Source of the DNA: CAYQTE01 sp964420285
Lineage (GTDB): Bacteria > Planctomycetota > Phycisphaerae > Tepidisphaerales > Tepidisphaeraceae
Length of the DNA: 30,293 nt
Assembly (NCBI GenBank): GCA_964420285.1
Contig: CAYQTE010000061.1
Location: forward strand, 1-30,293
Direction of reading: 5' to 3'
Made by a program: the position numbers and the translations under genes. Positions within the stretch are counted from its first letter, which is position 1. Each line of letters starts with the position of its first letter. The notes beneath the pieces are model-generated. The model did no database searches. It was not told the origin of the DNA and saw only the letters and a program-made list of their open reading frames with translations. This document shows, one piece after another, positions 14,462-21,890 of this stretch.

Positions 14462-14674
14462 ATGCGCGATTCCGATTCCGCCGCCCGGTTGGTCAATGTA
14501 CTTTCGGCCTGCGATGATTTTCTCGCCCAATGGGCCGGTCAGTGCATCGAGGACCGCCCCGACGCCCTGGACCGACTCGCCCAGGATGCACGCCTTTGCT
14601 CGACGATGGCCGGCAACTGCGATTTCACCAATCGCTGTTCTTTGTTCGATGGCGATCCAATGGTCGATAAATAG
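14462..14674 (+). CDS. Small Cys-containing hypothetical protein
   Basis: A 70-aa frame from ATG 14462, with GGAG nine bases upstream. It reads as an acidic helix (LVNVLSACDDFLAQWAGQCI) followed by CSTMAGNCDFTNRCSLFDGD. The family is not recognised. The four Cys in the second half could bind metal or form disulphides. It lies just upstream of fliD on the same strand, separated by a hairpin, so it could be a flagellar-locus gene, but a chance ORF cannot be excluded. Confidence 0.4.
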   Translation: MRDSDSAARLVNVLSACDDFLAQWAGQCIEDRPDALDRLAQDARLCSTMAGNCDFTNRCSLFDGDPMVDK

Positions 14675-14675
14675 C

Positions 14676-14703
14676 CCATCGCCGCCTCGCGGGCCGGCGA
14701 TGG
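14676..14703 (+). repeat. Perfect 9-bp hairpin upstream of fliD
   Basis: CCATCGCCG and CGGCGATGG enclose a 10-base loop immediately after the small ORF. There is no T-run, so a simple intrinsic terminator is unlikely. It may be an operator or a transcript-stabilising hairpin. Confidence 0.4.
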
Positions 14704-14758
14704 TGCGAGAGTGCCAACAGAAGCCCGCGCGATTCACGGCCAGTGGGCCGGTTGATAT

Positions 14759-17482
14759 ATGGCTCAGATTCAGGCACAGGTCGGGCTTATCAGCGGCATC
14801 AATTACGGCGCGCTCATCAGTCAGCTCATTTCACTCGACCAGCAGCCCGTAACCGTCCTGCAGGGCCAGGTTTCCAACGCGACCGAGCAGGAAGCCGCGT
14901 TTTCATCGCTTTCCACCAGCCTCAGTGCCCTGCAAACCATTGGAAACAGCCTGGCTCTGCCCCAAACCTTCGCCGCCGCCACAGCCAACAGCAGCAACAC
15001 CAATGTCCTGACCGCCACCGCCGGCACCGCCGCCACCGTCGGCAGCTACCAATTCCAGGTCGAGCGCCTCGTCACCACCCAACAAACCGTCAGCCAGGGA
15101 TTCGGCGACACCAGCTCCGCTCCCGTCGGCGCGGGCACCCTCACCCTCGAACTCGGCGGGGGCGAAGCCACCAAGCCCACAACGCTGGCCGCACTCAACG
15201 GCGGCGCCGGCGTCCCCGCCGGACAGTTCCAGATCACAGACCGCGCCGGCAACTCCGCCGTCATCGATACCACCGGCGATGTCACCCTCGACGACGTCAT
15301 CAAACAGATCAATACGTCCCTGAACGTCGACGTTCATGCCAGCCTCGGCGACGGCAATATCATCCTCACCGATACCTCCGGCAAGACCACCGGCAATCTC
15401 TCGGTCGCCGATATCAACGGCTCGACCGCCGCGTCCCTCGGCATCGCCGCCTCCGTCGCCTCCAGCACTCTCACCGGATCGAATATCAACACCATCTCGA
15501 ATTCCACCAGCCTCAACGCCCTCAACGACGGCCGGGGCGTGCGCCTCAACCCCAACAACTCCGCCGGCGATATTGCCATCACCCTGGCCAATGGGTCCAC
15601 TTACACCGTCAATCTCGCCAGCGCGAAAACCGTGGGCGATGTGCTTACCGCCATCGATACCGCCACTGGCAACAAGGCCACCGCTTCGATCGCCAGCAAC
15701 GGCCGCAGTATCAACGTCACCGACGGCACGACAGGGTCCAAGACGTTCTCCATCACCAATGTCGCCGGGTCGAACGCCGCCACCGACCTGGGGATCGCCA
15801 CCGGGCCATCCGGCAACACGATCGCCGGCTCGGCCATTCTGGCCAGTCTGGATTCGGTTCTCGTCTCCAGCCTCAAGGGCGGCAGCGGCATCAATCTCGG
15901 CGGCATCAGCGTCACCAACCGCAACGGGCAGTCACATACCATCAACCTCGCCGGCGCCACCAGCGTCAGCGATATTCTCTCCACCATCAACAACGCCGGC
16001 GCCGGCGTCACCGCCAGCCTCAACGCCTCGCAGACCGGCATTCAAATCACCGACAACACCGGCGGCAGCGGCAATCTGGTCATCGCCAATGCCGATTCCA
16101 CCGACACCGCCGCCAACCTCGGCATCGCCGGAACCTTCACCCCCACGCAAAGCGACCTGGGCGCCAATCTCCAGTTCCAGTACATCTCCCAAAACACGAC
16201 TCTCGCCAGCTACAACGGCGGCCAGGGCGTCACACTCGGAACCTTCTCCATCACCAACTCCGCCGGCCGATCCACGAATATCAATCTCGCCGCCACGGGT
16301 GCATCGACCATCGGCGATGTCATTAGCGCCATCAACAACGCCGATGCCGGTGTCACCGCCAGCATCAATGCCAACGGCAACGGCCTGCTCCTCACCGACA
16401 CCGCCGGCGGCGCCGGCAAACTCACCGTCGCCGATCAGAACTCCACCACCGCCGCCGATCTCAACATCGCCGGCACCGCCACTAAAACCACCATCGACGG
16501 TTCCCTCGAAAAGACCGTGACCGTCACAAACACCGACACGCTCAGCACCCTCCAAGGCAAGATTAACTCCCTGGGCTTCGGCGTCTCCGCCAGCATCATC
16601 AACGACGGGTCCAGCACCGATCCCTATCGCCTGGCTCTGACTTCACTCAACAGCGGCTCGGCGGGCCGTGTCGTCATTGACGGCGGCTCCACCAACCTCA
16701 ACCCCACCACCCTCGTGGCGGCGCAGGACGCCGCCGTTCTCTACGGCGGCGCCGGGAATTCCCAGCCCCTGCTCATCACCTCCAGCAAGAACCAGCTCAC
16801 CAACATCATTCCCGGCGTCACCGTCAGCCTGGTCGGCGCCAGCAGCAGCCCGGTCACGCTTAACGTCGCCCAGGATCCTTCGGCCGTCAGCAGCCAACTC
16901 GACCAGTTCACCACCGATTTCAACGCCATCGTCTCGAACATTCAGTCCCTGACCAATTTCAACACGACAACCGACCAGGGCAGCCTGCTACTGGGCAATG
17001 CCACCGCCCAGACCATCCAGAACAATCTGTACAACATCATCAACACCAACGTGCCCGGCGCCGGCCAATACACCAGCCTGACCCAAATCGGCATCACGGT
17101 CGGCAACAACGGCCAGCTCAGTTTCGACCCCAGCGTCTTCGCCGCCGCTTTCGCCAACGATCCAACAGCCGTCACCAATCTCTTCAGCAAGGCCAAGACC
17201 GGCCTGGGCAACGTGATCGCCAACCAGATCACAGACCTCACCGATCCGATCAATGGCGCCATCACGCTCGAAGACAATACGCTAAGCAATGAAGTTCAGG
17301 GCTACCAGGATCGCATCACCGAACTGAACAACCAGATTGCACAGAAGCAAACCCAATTGGAAACCACGTTCGCCAATCTCGAAACCACGCTGGCGACCCT
17401 CCAGTCCCAACAACAGGCCCTGGGCTCGCTCACCTCCAGCACGTCCACGTCCAGCAGCGTGAAGACCAGCACGCTTGGATGA
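14759..17482 (+). CDS. fliD: Flagellar filament cap protein FliD with four hook-IN modules
   Basis: The cap (HAP2) at the tip of the flagellar filament, which helps flagellin fold. The N-terminal D0/D1 part reads GLISGINYGALISQLISLDQ. The central region holds four modules of about 85-110 aa resembling the flagellin hook IN motif, at about 147-231, 256-347, 373-458 and 485-572. Each begins LNGG/YNGGxGV, has DVxxxIN and ends near AADLGIAG; a partial fifth lies at 595-640. The C-terminal D1/D0 part (SQLDQFTTDFNAIVSNIQSL; NEVQGYQDRITELNNQIAQK) is a coiled coil as in FliD. At 907 aa it is about twice the enterobacterial length. The start ATG has only a weak ribosome site. fliS lies downstream after a toxin-antitoxin pair. 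Confidence 0.9.
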   Translation: MAQIQAQVGLISGINYGALISQLISLDQQPVTVLQGQVSNATEQEAAFSSLSTSLSALQTIGNSLALPQTFAAATANSSNTNVLTATAGTAATVGSYQFQVERLVTTQQTVSQGFGDTSSAPVGAGTLTLELGGGEATKPTTLAALNGGAGVPAGQFQITDRAGNSAVIDTTGDVTLDDVIKQINTSLNVDVHASLGDGNIILTDTSGKTTGNLSVADINGSTAASLGIAASVASSTLTGSNINTISNSTSLNALNDGRGVRLNPNNSAGDIAITLANGSTYTVNLASAKTVGDVLTAIDTATGNKATASIASNGRSINVTDGTTGSKTFSITNVAGSNAATDLGIATGPSGNTIAGSAILASLDSVLVSSLKGGSGINLGGISVTNRNGQSHTINLAGATSVSDILSTINNAGAGVTASLNASQTGIQITDNTGGSGNLVIANADSTDTAANLGIAGTFTPTQSDLGANLQFQYISQNTTLASYNGGQGVTLGTFSITNSAGRSTNINLAATGASTIGDVISAINNADAGVTASINANGNGLLLTDTAGGAGKLTVADQNSTTAADLNIAGTATKTTIDGSLEKTVTVTNTDTLSTLQGKINSLGFGVSASIINDGSSTDPYRLALTSLNSGSAGRVVIDGGSTNLNPTTLVAAQDAAVLYGGAGNSQPLLITSSKNQLTNIIPGVTVSLVGASSSPVTLNVAQDPSAVSSQLDQFTTDFNAIVSNIQSLTNFNTTTDQGSLLLGNATAQTIQNNLYNIINTNVPGAGQYTSLTQIGITVGNNGQLSFDPSVFAAAFANDPTAVTNLFSKAKTGLGNVIANQITDLTDPINGAITLEDNTLSNEVQGYQDRITELNNQIAQKQTQLETTFANLETTLATLQSQQQALGSLTSSTSTSSSVKTSTLG

Positions 17483-17530
17483 TTTGCACCTCGCCGATGA
17501 TATTCGCGGCCCCGGCGCAATATCAATGGA

Positions 17531-17560
17531 TTGCATTATCGGTCAATGCCTTGCTATACT
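17531..17560 (+). promoter_or_regulatory. Promoter of the ParE/XRE pair
   Basis: TTGCAT (17531-17536), an 18-base spacer and TATACT (17555-17560). Only six bases separate the -10 from the ATG at 17567, so the transcript would be leaderless or nearly so. Confidence 0.65.
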
Positions 17561-17566
17561 GGGCCA

Positions 17567-17818
17567 ATGGGCGTGCAACTGACGCCTGATGCGGCCAGGG
17601 AGTTACAAGAGCTTCCAGCCGTCATTCAGGCGCGTGCATCAAGAGTGATCCGGCGTTTGCGCGACTGGCCAGCGGTAAGCGGCGCAAAACCCTTGCGGCA
17701 CAGGCTGGCCGGAAGGTATCGCATTCGCACGGGCGACTACCGTGTGCAGTTTTTTGTGCGCGGGAACGCTGTCGTAGTTGAAAAGATCGGGCATCGCGAC
17801 GGATTTTACGAGGAATAA
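17567..17818 (+). CDS. ParE/RelE-family toxin
   Basis: An 83-aa toxin-fold protein: VQLTPDAARELQELPAVIQA, then RRLRDWPAVSGAKPLRHRLA, GRYRIRTGDYRVQFFV and a final VEKIGHRDGFYE. This is the standard RelE/ParE order with the conserved Arg/Tyr positions in RIRTGDYRV and the C-terminal HR. RelE relatives cut ribosome-bound mRNA and ParE relatives inhibit gyrase; which applies is not clear from sequence. The toxin is encoded first, three bases before its antitoxin, as in HigBA-like systems. ATG 17567 follows the promoter; the longer frame from 17531 would include the promoter itself. Confidence 0.88.
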   Translation: MGVQLTPDAARELQELPAVIQARASRVIRRLRDWPAVSGAKPLRHRLAGRYRIRTGDYRVQFFVRGNAVVVEKIGHRDGFYEE

Positions 17819-17821
17819 CCC

Positions 17822-18169
17822 ATGGTGGCCGGCACTTTCGAGATTGAAGGCAAGCGATTCGTTGTGCTTCCGCAGAAAGAATACGAACAGTTGATGAGCC
17901 GGCGAGCGCCTGGCGGGGATTTGGATTTGCCTCCACTCCCCAAGCCGCTGGCCAACGGAAATTATGACGCCTTGGCGTTCTCGCGGGCATCGCTGGCTCG
18001 CAGGATCATCCTCGATCGTCGCGCGTCAGGCATTAGCCAGGCTGAATTGGCCCGCCGCTCCGGCGTTAGGGTTGAGACGCTTAACCGCATTGAACGCTGC
18101 AAACTCACGCCCAGTGTTGCCACGGTCGAAAAACTGGATCGGGCCATGAAAAGTGCCCCCCGAGTGTAA
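17822..18169 (+). CDS. XRE-family antitoxin
   Basis: A 115-aa partner of the upstream toxin. The N terminus (residues 1-25: GTFEIEGKRFVVLPQKEYEQ) resembles a Phd/prevent-host-death-like strand and helix segment. Residues about 70-110 hold a Cro/C1-type helix-turn-helix: SGISQAELARRSGVRVETLN with RIERCKLTPSVATVEKL. It should neutralise the toxin and bind the pair's promoter. The start is four bases after the toxin stop. The pair lies between fliD and fliS, which are usually neighbours, so it was probably inserted there. Confidence 0.85.
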   Translation: MVAGTFEIEGKRFVVLPQKEYEQLMSRRAPGGDLDLPPLPKPLANGNYDALAFSRASLARRIILDRRASGISQAELARRSGVRVETLNRIERCKLTPSVATVEKLDRAMKSAPRV

Positions 18170-18307
18170 GCGGCTCGCAGCTCGCAAGGTTACGGGCTAA
18201 AGTCAGTCCAACTCCGGCTAAACGCCCCTCGCTGCTGACTTCGCCCGGCAATTCCTGCGCAACCGCCGCATCCTTTGCCAACCTTTTCAATTCCGCAGCC
18301 CCTCCCG

Positions 18308-18315
18308 GCCGATAG
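18308..18315 (+). promoter_or_regulatory. Possible flagellar sigma-28-type -10 element before fliS
   Basis: GCCGATAG matches seven of eight bases of the FliA -10 consensus GCCGATAA and lies 41 bases before the fliS ATG. The expected upstream TAAA element is not clear, so this is only suggestive. Confidence 0.25.
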
Positions 18316-18355
18316 TTCCCATAGCCGGATCGCCTTTGGCCGATTGTCAAACCGT

Positions 18356-18814
18356 ATGAACCCGCAGGCTGCACAAAATTACCTTCGCGCCAAAGTCCTG
18401 ACCGCCACGCCGGAACAGCTTCAGCTCATGCTCTTTGACGGGGCCATCCGTTTCGGCGAGCAGGCACGCATCGCCATGGAAGGCCGCAACTGGGAGCAGA
18501 CTTATCTCCTGATCTCGCGCGTACAGAAGATCGTCACCGAGATGACCGGCTCCCTCAAGCACGATGTCTATCCCGAACTCTGCGGGAAGCTGAGTTCCCT
18601 CTACAACTACGCCCTGCGCAGCCTGATCGTCGCCAGCACGCAGCACAGGATCGAAGCCCTCGACGAGGCTCTGTCCGTCCTGAAATACCAGCGCCAAACA
18701 TGGGTTCTTCTGCTGGACAAACTCTCGAGAGAAAAAGCCGCCACCGCCGCCCGCCAACTCGACATGCCCTCCCCCGACGCCCGTATGGAAGCGTCCATCA
18801 GCTTGCAGGGGTGA
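18356..18814 (+). CDS. fliS: Flagellin export chaperone FliS
   Basis: A 152-aa four-helix chaperone that binds flagellin in the cytoplasm before export. It starts NPQAAQNYLRAKVLTATPEQ, where family members have a Tyr-x-x-x-x-V and SPEQL pattern, then LQLMLFDGAIRFGEQA (the LL/MLYDGA motif). YPELCGKLSSLYNYALRSLI and EALDEALSVLKYQRQTWVLL follow in the usual order. ATG 18356 gives the family start; the longer frame adds residues without similarity. The length is about 20 residues above E. coli FliS. Confidence 0.92.
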   Translation: MNPQAAQNYLRAKVLTATPEQLQLMLFDGAIRFGEQARIAMEGRNWEQTYLLISRVQKIVTEMTGSLKHDVYPELCGKLSSLYNYALRSLIVASTQHRIEALDEALSVLKYQRQTWVLLLDKLSREKAATAARQLDMPSPDARMEASISLQG

Positions 18815-18848
18815 ACCCGGCCTGTGGATCAGAACGCCGAAGTAATCA

Positions 18849-18878
18849 TTGCCACGACGGGCGAACAACCGCTACACT
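18849..18878 (+). promoter_or_regulatory. Promoter of the DUF433 gene
   Basis: TTGCCA (18849-18854), an 18-base spacer and TACACT (18873-18878), seven bases before the ATG at 18886. As at 17531, the transcript would be essentially leaderless. Confidence 0.6.
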
Positions 18879-18885
18879 ATTGGAC

Positions 18886-19344
18886 ATGAGCACCGCACCG
18901 ACCGCACAGCCCAGACAATATGTGACGAGCACGCCCGGCGTGTGCGGCGGCAAGCCGTGCATCTCCGGCACGCGCATACGCGTGTGGGACATCGCCGTCC
19001 GGGCGCAGGCCGGCATGTCTCCCGATGAGGTTCTGGCCGACTTCCCGCACCTCACGCTCTCCGACGTTTACGCGGCTCTGGCCTATTTCTATGACAATCG
19101 CCAAGCCATTGAGCAGCAAGCCGCCGACGATGACAGGTTCGTCGAACAACTGCGCCAACGCACGGGGCCAGGGCCTTTGGAAGAAGATCGCCGTGCCCAA
19201 GCTCGTGAGGATGCCAAGGCGTTGCTTGCCGCCAAGCTCTTGGAAGGTTTCAAGAGTGGCACGCCTGTTGCATTCAACAAGGGCTGCTTCAGCGCCAAGA
19301 AACGCGCCCTTATCCGGCGGGCTAGCAAAGCGAGGCGCGCATGA
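18886..19344 (+). CDS. DUF433 protein with C-terminal extension (antitoxin-like)
   Basis: A 152-aa protein. Residues 10-75 are a DUF433 domain: QYVTSTPGVCGGKPCISGTR, then IRVWDIAVRAQAGMSPDEVL, ADFPHLTLSDVYAALAYFYD. DUF433 proteins are commonly the antitoxin partner of PIN-like DUF5615 toxins. Residues 76-152 are a charged extension; LLAAKLLEGFKSGTPVAF resembles the toxin-binding end of ParD-type antitoxins. The TGA overlaps an ATG (19341), where a toxin would begin, but that frame (MKFHKCCPNFSS...) stops after 22 codons inside tatD's 3' end and matches no toxin. The toxin is therefore absent or lost. Confidence 0.8.
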   Translation: MSTAPTAQPRQYVTSTPGVCGGKPCISGTRIRVWDIAVRAQAGMSPDEVLADFPHLTLSDVYAALAYFYDNRQAIEQQAADDDRFVEQLRQRTGPGPLEEDRRAQAREDAKALLAAKLLEGFKSGTPVAFNKGCFSAKKRALIRRASKARRA

Positions 19345-19368
19345 AATTCCATAAGTGTTGTCCGAACT

Positions 19369-20130
19369 TTAGTTCCACCCAAACAACCTCCGCGCGTTCC
19401 CCGTCGTGATCCGGTCCAGTTCTTCGACGCTCACCCCGCGCACCTTCGCCACCATCGCCGCCGTGTGCATCACCAGCGATGGCTCATTGATCTTCTGCCG
19501 CCGCATCGGCTCGGGTGACAAATACGGCGCATCGGTCTCGACCAGAATCCGGTCCTCCGGCACGTACGCCGCCGAGTCCCGAACCTCCGGCGCGTTCTTG
19601 TACGTCACCACGCCGGTAAACCCCACGTAATAACCGGCCGCCACGATCTTCTTTACCTCGGCCAGCGATCCGGTGAAGCAATGAAACACGGCCGGCACAT
19701 CCGCGAATTCCTTCATAATCGCCAGCGTATCGTCCGTCGCCTGCCGGCAATGAATCACCGCCGGCCGGCCCATGTCGCGGGCGATGGTCAGTTGCGCCCG
19801 GAAGAATTCCGCCTGCCGGTCGCGCGGCGCATCCTGGTGAAAATAATCCAACCCCATCTCCCCCACCGCCAGCACGCCCGGCTCTTTTAGAAATTCCCCC
19901 AGCCGAGTCAGATCGGTCAATTCCGCCTCATGACAATAATTCGGATGCACGCCCACGGCCGCACGCACGTTGCTCCATTTTCGGCACATGTCAACGCACG
20001 CCGGCCAATCCGCCGGATGCGTGCCGATCGTCATGATCTGCGTAACGCCCGCGCCCGCGGCACGCTGCATCACCGCATCAATCTGATCGAGCAACCGAAT
20101 GTCCGTAAGATGGCAATGCGTGTCGATCAT
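19369..20130 (-). CDS. tatD: TatD-family metal-dependent hydrolase
   Basis: A 253-aa TIM-barrel nuclease of the TatD family, 3'-5' DNase activity in known members. The metal ligands are visible in order: DTHCHL (residues 3-8), EMGLDYFHQD, IHCRQATDDT, HCFTGSLAEVKK and ETDAPYLSPEP. The length is typical for the family (about 255-265). The start ATG at 20130 lies next to a dispersed-repeat arm (20139-20161), so the upstream spacer with yraN (stop at 20178) is only 47 bases, and the two may be co-transcribed. Confidence 0.93.
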   Translation of the reverse strand: MIDTHCHLTDIRLLDQIDAVMQRAAGAGVTQIMTIGTHPADWPACVDMCRKWSNVRAAVGVHPNYCHEAELTDLTRLGEFLKEPGVLAVGEMGLDYFHQDAPRDRQAEFFRAQLTIARDMGRPAVIHCRQATDDTLAIMKEFADVPAVFHCFTGSLAEVKKIVAAGYYVGFTGVVTYKNAPEVRDSAAYVPEDRILVETDAPYLSPEPMRRQKINEPSLVMHTAAMVAKVRGVSVEELDRITTGNARRLFGWN

Positions 20131-20138
20131 GGCTTCTG

Positions 20139-20161
20139 GGCGTCCTCCGCGTCTTTGCGGT
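20139..20161 (-). repeat. Single arm of the ACCGC...GACGC dispersed repeat
   Basis: On the minus strand it starts ACCGCAAAGACGCGGAGGAC. It matches the left arm of 10386-10472 at 20 of 22 positions. It fills most of the gap between yraN and tatD, where it could lie in the tatD leader. Confidence 0.6.
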
Positions 20162-20177
20162 GAGTCCGAATTCGATT

Positions 20178-20579
20178 CTAGAACGTCGCCTCGAACGCCG
20201 CCTGGGTATGGCGGATTTTCGCCTCCTGGCCCTCCGGCCAGACGATGGCGACGACATCGAACCGCGCCGGCGGCTGCGGCCCGCGGTACTTCGACAGATA
20301 ATACCGCGCCGCCTTGGTCAATTGGTGCTGCTTGACCGCGTTCACCTGCGCCTCCGGTGTCGGATCGTCATCCTCGCGCGTCTTGACCTCGACGAACACC
20401 AGCGTCCTGCCGTCGCGGGCGATGATGTCGATCTCCCCCATCTCGCAGCGGAAATTGCGAATGACGATGCGATACCCCGCTTCGCGCAAATACTTCGCCG
20501 CCAGAGTCTCCCCGCGCGGACCCAGCGCATCGGACTGGGGCGTCTCCTTTGCCAACAGACTTGCCAGCCACGGCCACAT
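20178..20579 (-). CDS. UPF0102 (YraN-family) endonuclease-like protein
   Basis: A 133-aa protein of the YraN/UPF0102 family with a restriction-endonuclease-like fold. The diagnostic region reads AAKYLREAGYRIVIRNFRCE followed by MGEIDIIARDGRTLVFVEVK, giving the E-x-n-D-x-n-EVK active-site pattern. VNAVKQHQLTKAARYYL and ARFDVVAI complete the family. The cellular role of this family is not settled. I prefer ATG 20579 (MWPWLASLLAKE); the frame is open upstream to an ATG at 20645, with a composition unlike the family. It precedes tatD on the same strand. Confidence 0.88.
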   Translation of the reverse strand: MWPWLASLLAKETPQSDALGPRGETLAAKYLREAGYRIVIRNFRCEMGEIDIIARDGRTLVFVEVKTREDDDPTPEAQVNAVKQHQLTKAARYYLSKYRGPQPPARFDVVAIVWPEGQEAKIRHTQAAFEATF

Positions 20580-20666
20580 GGCGCCGATTATGCGAAACGC
20601 CCCGCCGGTTGGAAAGCCGCCGCGCCGATGAGTGGAAGTTTTCAACCGAGACCTTCGCTACCAATA

Positions 20667-20748
20667 TAACAAGGTGACACGGTGACAAGGTGACGGAAGC
20701 GTTGTCATTGCCTTCACCAAGTCACCTTGTCACCCAGTCACCTTGTCA
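20667..20748. repeat. Inverted repeat of GGTGACAAGGTGAC units
   Basis: The left arm (20667-20694) contains three GGTGAC units and the right arm (20721-20748) is its reverse complement at 25 of 28 positions, with a 26-base loop. It lies between yraN and the epimerase stop and could form a long hairpin that ends transcription of the upstream minus-strand gene. It is not a CRISPR: the unit is only about 8-10 bases. Confidence 0.75.
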
Positions 20749-20760
20749 TCCGAAATTCCG

Positions 20761-21678
20761 TCACCCCCGCACCCCCAGCATCCCCGATGCGTGATACGCC
20801 GCGATCCCATCGGCCAGATCGTATTTCGGCTCGTACTTCAAGACGGCTCTCGATCGCGTCAAATCCGCCTGTGTCCAGTCCTGTGTGAAACTATACGGAT
20901 TCTCGAAATACTCCGGCGGCAGATCCGTCCCCAGCACGCGATTCAGCTCCGCCACCACCTGATTGAACGAATCGCCCCGTCCGCTGCCGACGTTGAAGAT
21001 GCCCGATTCGCCCGCCGTCATCGCGTGGATATTTGCCTGAACGACATCGTCCACATGGACAAAATCGCGCCGCTGCTGCCCGGCCGTGAAAATCCGCGGA
21101 CGCTTGCCCTGCCGCATCTGCACCGCCAGTTGATGCACCATGCTGGCGAATTTCCCTTTGTGATCCTCGCCCGGCCCATAGACATTGAAATACCGCAGCC
21201 CGATGATCGGCTCGGCCAACCGCGGCCGCCATCGCTCGGCCAGTCGCTCCATCGCCAGTTTCGAATACGCATAGACATTGAGCGGCTCGGTCGCTTGTGT
21301 CTCGACCATCGGCGCCTGTCCCCGGCCGTAGATGGACGCACTGCTGGCCCAGATCACCCGGCTCCTGCATCGCTGGGCCAAGCCGAGAATCTGGCGGAAC
21401 CCCTCGACATTGTTGTGCATCATCTTCCGCTGATCGACCACGGTCGTATCCGTGATCGATGCCTGATGGAAGATGACATCGAACCGGTCAAGCCCAGGCG
21501 GCTCTGTCGCATCCCCCGCCACGTCCACGGTCAGCACATCCCCGCCGAACGCGCACAGGTTCGACCATCGCCCCGACGAAAAATCATCGGCCACGATAAC
21601 ATTGTGCCCATCGCGCACCAGCCGAATCGCCAGATTCGACCCAACAAAACCCGCCCCGCCGGTGACCAATATCCGCAC
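20761..21678 (-). CDS. NAD(P)-dependent sugar-nucleotide epimerase, HldD-like
   Basis: A 305-aa extended short-chain dehydrogenase. The nucleotide-binding loop is TGGAGFVGSN (residues 6-15), and the catalytic pair is YAYSK. GLRYFNVYGPGEDHKGKFAS, RRDFVHVDDVVQANI, SGIFNVGSGRGDSFNQV and DWTQADLTRSRA follow HldD (ADP-L-glycero-D-manno-heptose 6-epimerase) more closely than GalE. HldD converts the heptose epimer used in lipopolysaccharide core. The start is GTG with GGAGG nine bases upstream. No other heptose genes are nearby, so the exact substrate remains open. Confidence 0.85.
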   Translation of the reverse strand: MRILVTGGAGFVGSNLAIRLVRDGHNVIVADDFSSGRWSNLCAFGGDVLTVDVAGDATEPPGLDRFDVIFHQASITDTTVVDQRKMMHNNVEGFRQILGLAQRCRSRVIWASSASIYGRGQAPMVETQATEPLNVYAYSKLAMERLAERWRPRLAEPIIGLRYFNVYGPGEDHKGKFASMVHQLAVQMRQGKRPRIFTAGQQRRDFVHVDDVVQANIHAMTAGESGIFNVGSGRGDSFNQVVAELNRVLGTDLPPEYFENPYSFTQDWTQADLTRSRAVLKYEPKYDLADGIAAYHASGMLGVRG

Positions 21679-21890
21679 GCAGCACCTCCATACCCGGCCC
21701 AGCCGGCCATCGTCCTAATGCCCGAGCTGAACAGGTCCGCCAAGATTATCGGGGAATGGTGCGTTTGGCTATGCGTCGTGGGGGCGAACAACGAAGTGGT
21801 TTGCGATGATTCCCCAAGCTCATGTGCTCGGTGTCACGCGGCCGACCCGGACGACTGCACCGATGGGCGGCGAAAGCCGCGGAATCTGTG
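21679..21890. other. Intergenic region between LRR gene and epimerase
   Basis: About 210 bases with the GGAGG of the epimerase at its left end. The rest has no recognisable gene; a long plus-strand frame that crosses it is an antisense shadow of the epimerase. Confidence 0.4.

Noticed and set aside
14743..16326. A 527-codon Arg/Gln/His-rich frame overlapping fliD
   Set aside because: It is an out-of-frame reading of the fliD repeats; fliD itself is well supported.
19341..19409. A small toxin gene after DUF433
   Set aside because: The 22-codon frame runs into the 3' end of tatD and resembles no toxin; it is described only as the place where a toxin would be expected.
20667..20748. CRISPR array
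   Set aside because: The repeat unit is about 8-10 bases, the copies are in both orientations and there are no spacers of constant length.
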